The position numbers were made by a program, and so were the translations under genes. This document shows positions 5,603-11,259 of a DNA stretch of 11,259 nucleotides, piece after piece. Each line of letters opens with the position of its first letter. Position 1 is the first letter of the stretch. Below the pieces are notes generated by a model, which was not told the DNA's origin, searched no databases, and worked only from the letters and a program-made list of their open reading frames with translations. Source of the DNA: DATLSM01 sp049585815 (GTDB lineage Bacteria; Actinomycetota; Thermoleophilia; Solirubrobacterales; 70-9). The stretch is from NCBI GenBank assembly GCA_049585815.1, contig JBAVAR010000112.1, positions 1 to 11,259 of the forward strand, given 5' to 3'.

Positions 5603-6682
5603 ATGGAATCCACATACCTCGCGGTGATCAAGGTCGTCGGGGCCGGCGGTGGCGGAACCAACGCCGTCAGCCGAATGGTCGACGCCGGCATCCGCGGAGT
5701 CGAGTTTGTCGCGGTCAACACCGACGCCCAGGCGCTGCAGGCCTGCGACGCCGACATCAAGCTCTCGATCGGACAGGAGCTGACCCGGGGCCTCGGCGCC
5801 GGCGGCAATCCCGAGGTCGGGGCGGGCGCCGCGGCGGAGAGCCGCGATGAGATCAAGGAGGCTCTGAAGGGCGCCGACATGGTCTTCGTCACCGCCGGTG
5901 AGGGTGGCGGCACCGGTACCGGTTCGGCACCGATCATCGCCGAGATCGCCAAGGAGGAGATCGGTGCCCTCACCGTCGGCGCGGTGACCAAGCCATTTGA
6001 GTTCGAGGGCAAACGGCGGATGCAGCAGGCACTTGAGGGGATCGAGAAGCTGCGCAACAACGTCGACACCCTGATCATCGTTCCCAACGAGAAGCTGCTG
6101 CAGGCGGTCGAGCGTCGCACCAGTGTGCTGGAGGCCTTCCGCCAGGCCGACGACATCCTGCGCCAGGGCGTGCAGGGCATCACCGACCTGATCACGATCC
6201 CGGGGCTGATCAACCTCGACTTCGCCGACGTGCGCACGATCATGCGCGATGCCGGTTCGGCCCTGATGGGCGTTGGCGCCGCCTCCGGTGAGGCACGTGC
6301 GATCGACGCCGCCAAGGCGGCGATCACCTCGCCCCTGATCGAGGAGTCGATCAAGGGGGCGACCGGGATGCTGCTCAACATCACCGGCCCCGAGGACCTC
6401 GGCCTGTTCGAGGTCAACGAGGCGGCCCAGCTGGTCCAGGCCGAGGCCGATGACAACGCCAACATCATCTTCGGCTCGGTCGTCGATCAGTCGATGCGCG
6501 ACGAGGTCCGGGTGACGGTGATCGCCACCGGCTTTGAGGGCTTTGAGCTGTTGGCTCGCTCCCCGCAGCGGGTGCGGCGTCGCTATGAGAGCCGCCCGCG
6601 GATCTCGGCCGAGGACACCGACATCCGCAAACTGCGGGTCAGCGACGAGGACATCGACGTCCCGGGCTTCCTCAAGGACTGA
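5603..6682 (+). CDS. ftsZ: FtsZ, tubulin-like GTPase that forms the division ring
   Basis: FtsZ polymerises at midcell with GTP and organises septal wall synthesis. The N-terminal GTP-binding part has KVVGAGGGGTNAVSRM (10-25), and the tubulin signature is GEGGGTGTGSAP (99-110); Glu at the position that is Met in E. coli matches mycobacterial FtsZ. NNVDTLIIVPNEKLL is at 152-166. The T7 synergy loop NLDFADV (204-210) supplies the acidic residues for hydrolysis in the neighbouring subunit. The core ends near 318. A short linker of about 30 residues then leads to the C-terminal peptide DIDVPGFLKD (350-359), which docks partners such as SepF. ATG 5603 is preferred because GGAGA sits 9 bases upstream and MESTYLAVIKVVG is the usual beginning; ATG 5576 lies in the loop of a hairpin. 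It has its own promoter and leader. No ftsA precedes it, as in Actinomycetota. Confidence 0.97.
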   Translation: MESTYLAVIKVVGAGGGGTNAVSRMVDAGIRGVEFVAVNTDAQALQACDADIKLSIGQELTRGLGAGGNPEVGAGAAAESRDEIKEALKGADMVFVTAGEGGGTGTGSAPIIAEIAKEEIGALTVGAVTKPFEFEGKRRMQQALEGIEKLRNNVDTLIIVPNEKLLQAVERRTSVLEAFRQADDILRQGVQGITDLITIPGLINLDFADVRTIMRDAGSALMGVGAASGEARAIDAAKAAITSPLIEESIKGATGMLLNITGPEDLGLFEVNEAAQLVQAEADDNANIIFGSVVDQSMRDEVRVTVIATGFEGFELLARSPQRVRRRYESRPRISAEDTDIRKLRVSDEDIDVPGFLKD

Positions 6683-6683
6683 A

Positions 6684-6698
6684 TACGCTGCGCCGGTG
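6684..6698 (+). promoter_or_regulatory. Candidate leaderless promoter (-10 TACGCT) at gcvT
   Basis: TACGCT (6684-6689) fits TANNNT and lies exactly 6 bases before the GTG start of gcvT, so transcription would start at or next to the start codon. No Shine-Dalgarno lies 4-12 bases upstream; the nearest, AAGGA at 6674-6678, is 17 bases away. No clear -35 is visible. Read-through from ftsZ is the alternative. Confidence 0.35.
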
Positions 6699-7763
6699 AG
6701 GCGCACCCCGCTCTACCCTCAGCACCTCGCCCTGGGGGCGAAGCTCGTCCCCTTCGCCGGCTGGGAAATGCCGGTGTCCTACGAGGGGATTCGCGCGGAG
6801 CATTCCGCGGTGCGCACCCACGCCGGGATGTTCGACGTCTCCCACATGGGTGAGGTCGAGGTCGAGGGGCCCGAGGCGCTGGCCCTCCTGCAGCGGGTCC
6901 TCACAAACGACCTGGCGCGCCTTGAGATCGGCGCTGCCCAGTACTCCTGCATATGCGAGGAGTCCGGTGGCGTCCTTGATGACCTGATCGCCTACCGGCT
7001 CGGCGGCGACCGCTATCTGCTCGTCACCAACTCCGCCAACCACGAGGCCGACCTCACTTGGCTCGGGCGTTGGAGCCGCGGGCTCGACACCATCGTTCGC
7101 GACGTCGCCGACCGCTACGCGATGCTCGCCGTGCAGGGCCCCCACGCGCGCGCGATCCTCGGCCGGGCGCTCGGGATTGAGCTGGCGCCGCGGATGCGGG
7201 TGGGCAGCGTTCGCATCGGCGGCCGACCGGCATTTGCGGCCGGCACCGGTTACACGGGCGAGGACGGGGTCGAGCTGCTGATCGACCCCGAGGTGGCGGC
7301 CGCAATCTGGGTTGAGCTGCTCGACGCGGGCATCGTCCCCTGCGGCCTCGGCGCCCGCGACACCCTGCGCCTTGAGGCCTGCCTTCCCCTCCACGGCAAC
7401 GACCTGAGCGCCGAGCACAACCCGATCGAAGCGGGGCTCGGCTGGTGCTGTGCTGAGGCGACGGGGTTCATCGGATCGCAGGCAATCGAGCGCGCCCGGG
7501 CCGAGGGGCCGGCTGAGATGCTGGCCCCGTTTGTGATTGAGGGCGAGGGGATCCCGCGCCAGGGCAACCCGGTGATCGCCGCCGGCGAGCGGCTCGGCAC
7601 GGTCACCTCCGGCACCTTTTCTCCCTCGCTGGAGGTCGGGATCGGGATGGCCTACCTGCGGGCGGATCTGGCCGAGCCGGGAACCGAGGTCGAGATCGAC
7701 GTCCGCGGCACGCGCCGCCCCGCCCGGATAACTTCCAAACCCCTCTACCGCAAGGAGAAATGA
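6696..7763 (+). CDS. gcvT: GcvT, aminomethyltransferase (T-protein of the glycine cleavage system)
   Basis: GcvT takes the aminomethyl group from lipoylated GcvH and transfers its methylene to tetrahydrofolate, releasing ammonia and giving 5,10-methylene-THF. The protein is 355 residues, typical for the family. Motifs in order: TPLYPQHLALGAKLVPFAGW (4-23), MFDVSHMGEVEVEG (45-58), GGVLDDLIAYR (91-101, with the Asp pair that includes the catalytic residue), LAVQGP (144-149), GTGYTGEDGVEL (183-194), and CGLGARDTLRLEACLPLHG (216-234). VTSGTFSPSLEVGIGMAYL (303-321) belongs to the C-terminal beta-barrel domain. The GTG at 6696 is chosen because family homology starts right after it; the open frame runs further upstream into ftsZ without homology. 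It begins 13 bases after ftsZ. It abuts gcvH, and its last codons supply gcvH's ribosome site. Confidence 0.95.
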   Translation: MRRTPLYPQHLALGAKLVPFAGWEMPVSYEGIRAEHSAVRTHAGMFDVSHMGEVEVEGPEALALLQRVLTNDLARLEIGAAQYSCICEESGGVLDDLIAYRLGGDRYLLVTNSANHEADLTWLGRWSRGLDTIVRDVADRYAMLAVQGPHARAILGRALGIELAPRMRVGSVRIGGRPAFAAGTGYTGEDGVELLIDPEVAAAIWVELLDAGIVPCGLGARDTLRLEACLPLHGNDLSAEHNPIEAGLGWCCAEATGFIGSQAIERARAEGPAEMLAPFVIEGEGIPRQGNPVIAAGERLGTVTSGTFSPSLEVGIGMAYLRADLAEPGTEVEIDVRGTRRPARITSKPLYRKEK

Positions 7764-7764
7764 C

Positions 7765-8160
7765 GTGGCCGATGCGACCTACCCCGACGAGCTGCTTTAT
7801 CACGATCAGCACGACTGGGCGCGGCTGGAGGGGGACGAACATGCCGTCTTCGGGATCACCTGGTATGCCCAGGACAGCCTCGGCGAGGTCGTCTTCTATG
7901 ACCCGCCCGAGATTGGCGCGACGGTGACCAAGGACTCCTCCTATGCCGAGGTCGAGTCGGTAAAGGCCGTCTCAGAGGTGATCGCCCCGCTCTCGGGTGA
8001 GATCGTCGAGGTCAACGAGGCGCTCGCCGACCTCCCCGAGCAGATCAATGAGGATCCCTATGGCGGCGGCTGGCTGGTCAGGGTGAGGCTGAGCCACCCG
8101 AGCGAGACCGAGGCGCTGCTGGATGGCGCCGAGTACCGCCGGCTGCTTGACGCCAAGTGA
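7765..8160 (+). CDS. gcvH: GcvH, lipoyl carrier (H-protein of the glycine cleavage system)
   Basis: GcvH is the mobile carrier that visits the P, T and L proteins with the aminomethyl group attached to a lipoyl arm. The protein is 131 residues, the usual size. HDQHDWAR (13-20) and FGITWYAQDSLGEVVFYDPP (29-48) are standard. The lipoylation motif is YAEVESVKAVSEV (60-72), with Lys67 as the modified residue. SGEIVEVNEAL (77-87) and the PYGGGWLVRV block (98-107) complete the fold. GTG 7765 is a single base after the gcvT stop and has AAGGAG at 7752-7757, 7 bases upstream. This is one of the clearest Shine-Dalgarno sequences in the window. An L-protein gene is not in the window; that subunit is usually shared with other complexes. 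Confidence 0.96.
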   Translation: MADATYPDELLYHDQHDWARLEGDEHAVFGITWYAQDSLGEVVFYDPPEIGATVTKDSSYAEVESVKAVSEVIAPLSGEIVEVNEALADLPEQINEDPYGGGWLVRVRLSHPSETEALLDGAEYRRLLDAK

Positions 8161-8230
8161 GCGAGCATCGCCGCTGGCCGATTCTTGCGCAGGGAGCGGA
8201 GCAGGGAACCTTGTGCGCTGAGCGCTCTTC

Positions 8231-8242
8231 TAGCCTGTAGGG

Positions 8243-8245
<3 letters not shown>
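8231..8245 (+). promoter_or_regulatory. Candidate leaderless promoter (-10 TAGCCT) at gcvPA
   Basis: TAGCCT (8231-8236) fits TANNNT, and exactly 6 bases separate it from the ATG of gcvPA, the same geometry as at gcvT. The AGGG at 8239-8242 touches the start codon and is too close to act as a Shine-Dalgarno. A partial -35 (TTGTGC, 8211-8216) has a spacer of only 14. The 82-base gap after gcvH contains nothing else I can support. Confidence 0.4.
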
Positions 8246-9618
<1,373 letters not shown>

Positions 9619-9622
<4 letters not shown>

Positions 9623-11136
9623 GCGAGCCGGCCCTCGAGATCCCGATGCAGCGCGAACGGGCAACGACAATCTTTGAGAAGTCAAGGCCCGGGCGTCGCG
9701 CCGCGACGCTGCCCGCCTCGGGGGTGGCGGAGCGCCCGCTCGAGGAGCTGATCCCCGCTCACCTCCTGCGCACCGAGTTGCCGCGATTGCCCGAGGTCTC
9801 AGAGCCGGAGATCGTTCGTCACTACAACCGCCTCTCGCGCCGCAATTTCGACCTCGACACCGGCTTTTACCCGCTCGGTTCCTGCACGATGAAGCACAAC
9901 CCCCGGCTCAATGAGCGGGTGGCGGCGCTGCCCGGCCACGCCCGCCTGCACCCCGCGCAGGACCCGCTGGGCGCCCAGGGTGCGCTTGAGCTGATGTGGC
10001 TGCTGCAGCGCTCGTTGGCGGAGATCTGCGGCCTGCCTCACGTCAGCCTGCAGCCCTCGGCCGGCTCCCACGGAGAGCTTGCCGGCCTCCTCCTCACCCG
10101 CGCCTACCACGCCGATCGTGGGGTGCGACGGACCAAGGTGCTCGCCCCCGACACCTCCCATGGCACCAATCCGGCCTCGGTGACGATGGCCGGTTATGAG
10201 GCCGTCAAGGTCGCGACCGACGAGCGCGGTGGCGTCGATCTCGACGACCTGCGGGCAAAGGTCGATGAGGAGGTCGCCTGCCTGATGCTGACCAACCCCA
10301 ATACGCTCGGCCTCTTTGACGAGAACATCGCCGAGATCGCCGGACTGATCCACGAGGCGGGCGGCACGCTCTACTACGACGGCGCCAACCTCAACGCGGT
10401 GATGGGGCGCTCGCGGCCCGGAGACATGGGCTTTGACATCGTCCACGTCAACCTCCATAAGTCCTTCAGCCAACCGCACGGCGGCGGTGGCCCGGGGGCC
10501 GGGCCGATCGCGGTCTCAGAGCGGATTGAGCCCTTCCTGCCGCGACCGCAGGTGGTAAGGCGCGAGGGCACCAACGGCAGCGGACCGGCCTTCGACCTCG
10601 ATTTCGACCGGCCGAAGTCGATCGGACGCCTGCGTGGCTTCCAGGGCAACTTCGGAGTCTTTGTCCGCGCCTACTCCTACATCCTCAGCCTCGGCGCCGA
10701 CGGGCTCGCCGAGGCGTCCGAGACGGCGGTGCTGAACGCCAACTACCTGAAGGCTCGCCTCGCAGAGGGCCGCGCCGGGGAGCGTCTTCCGGTCGCCTTT
10801 GACCGTCACTGCATGCACGAGTTCGTCCTCTCCGGTCAGCCGATGAAGCGCGAGCTCGGTGTGGCGACGCTCGATCTGGCAAAGCGCCTGCTCGACTTCG
10901 GCTTTCACCCGCCGACCGTCTACTTCCCGCTGCTCGTCGAGGAGGCGCTGATGATCGAGCCCACCGAGACCGAGACCAAGGAGAGCCTCGACGCCTTCGC
11001 CGACACCGTCGAGCGGATCCTCTTGGAGGCCGAGGAGGACCCTGACCTCGCCCGCAATGCCCCCTACACGACCCCGGTCCGGCGCCTTGACGAGGTGAGG
11101 GCCACCCGCAGGCCGGTTGTGCGCCAGCCGCGCTAG
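9619..11136 (+). CDS. gcvPB: GcvPB, glycine dehydrogenase (decarboxylating) subunit 2
   Basis: This is the PLP-carrying half of glycine decarboxylase. It is 505 residues, normal for the split form. Motifs: YPLGSCTMKHNPRLNE (84-99), SLQPSAGSHGELAGLL (143-158), DTSHGTNPASVTMAGY (178-193), LTNPNTLGLF (224-233), YYDGANLNAVMG (252-263), RPGDMGFDIVHVNLHKSFSQ (266-285), and PHGGGGPGAGP (286-296). Lys281 in HKSF is the expected PLP Schiff-base residue. The C-terminus has MIEPTETETKESLD (445-458) and TPVRRLDEVRATRRPVVR (485-502), the family's normal ending, so the gene is not truncated. TTG 9619 overlaps the gcvPA stop and has GGGGA at 9610-9614; ATG 9646 is a possible later start. Its TAG is part of a CTAG next to IS630-family sequence. 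Confidence 0.95.
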
Positions 11137-11259
11137 TGGTCCATCCGGTTAATTCGTAGTGTCATGTATTTAGGACTTTGCCGGTGTAGGTCCATTGGAA
11201 TGGCCTGGCGGTCTGGTTGTAGGTCTCGACGAAGCAGAGCATCTGCTCGGCGAGGTCTG
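11137..11259 (-). mobile_element. Edge of an IS630-family insertion sequence
   Basis: The 25 bases between the gcvPB stop and the transposase stop (11137-11161) are where the element's terminal inverted repeat should lie, since in this family the gene ends close to the tip. The family duplicates a TA target, often within CTAG, and CTAG is present at 11133-11136. The exact boundary cannot be fixed because the other end is outside the window. Local composition is clearly more AT-rich than in the genes before it, which fits foreign DNA. Confidence 0.55.
11162..11259 (-). CDS. IS630-family transposase, C-terminal end (runs off the window)
   Basis: Reading the minus strand from 11257, the last 31 codons end in a TGA at 11164-11162. 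They include ETYNQTARPF and then QWTYTGKVL. A YN-x-T-A-x-PF-x-WTYTGK ending is characteristic of IS630-family (Tc1/mariner-like DDE) transposases. Only the tail is visible, so neither the catalytic residues nor intactness can be judged. It faces gcvPB tail to tail. Nothing of the N-terminus or the far inverted repeat is in the window. Confidence 0.8.
   Translation of the reverse strand, partial: DLAEQMLCFVETYNQTARPFQWTYTGKVLNT

Noticed and set aside
5494..5850. TTG-initiated frame of 118 codons starting in the ftsZ leader
   Set aside because: Most of it overlaps ftsZ in another frame, with no motif or ribosome site; the leader part is better explained as structured RNA.
6534..6695. Longer gcvT start inside ftsZ
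   Set aside because: The extra 54 codons are an off-frame reading of the FtsZ C-terminus; T-protein homology starts right after GTG 6696.
5534..6706. Antisense open frames of about 330-390 codons opposite ftsZ
   Set aside because: They mirror the codon pattern of ftsZ, show no family motif and have no ribosome site; long antisense frames are expected in DNA of this base composition.
8161..8242. Possible terminator or small RNA between gcvH and gcvPA
   Set aside because: Only a tiny palindrome (GCGCTGAGCGC) is present, with no T-run and no extended stem; the candidate -10 box is the only signal I could support.

Overview
The window is a high-GC, almost gap-free run of plus-strand genes. It is most likely from an Actinomycetota chromosome, and I infer a Thermoleophilia-like lineage. 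The reasons are the strong G/C preference at third codon positions, frequent GTG and TTG starts, a division and cell-wall (dcw) cluster without ftsA, a mycobacterial-style FtsZ motif, and a glycine decarboxylase split into two subunits. The lineage is inferred from gene content, not from any search.

Region 1 (1-5347) is a dcw segment: the 3' end of murD, then ftsW, murG, murC, murB and a short ftsQ-like gene. Together these make and flip or polymerise lipid II (MurD, MurC and MurB in the cytoplasm, MurG at the membrane, FtsW as septal polymerase) and link it to the divisome (FtsQ). Junctions are mostly 4-base start/stop overlaps (GTGA or ATGA). Two are unusual. ftsW and murG overlap by 92 bases, and murG and murC are joined by a 20-codon minicistron that overlaps both neighbours.

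Region 2 (5348-5602) is the only sizeable intergenic stretch. It holds a good sigma70-type promoter (TTGACA-17-TACGTT) and a roughly 140-base ftsZ leader with four consecutive inverted repeats, the last two perfect 7-bp hairpins just upstream of the Shine-Dalgarno. I consider this the best candidate for undescribed regulation here.

Region 3 (5603-11136) carries ftsZ and then, only 13 bases later, a complete glycine cleavage set except for the L-protein: gcvT, gcvH, gcvPA and gcvPB. The system decarboxylates glycine and passes the methylene group to tetrahydrofolate. gcvT and gcvPA each have a TANNNT hexamer exactly 6 bases before the start codon and no well-placed Shine-Dalgarno, which suggests leaderless transcription.

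Region 4 (11137-11259) is the edge of an IS630-family insertion sequence. Its transposase lies on the minus strand, converges on gcvPB, and runs off the window. The element end may abut the CTAG that forms the gcvPB stop. No tRNA, rRNA, CRISPR array or defence/phage system was seen. Apart from the ftsZ leader, the minicistron, the short FtsQ and the IS junction, this is housekeeping sequence.
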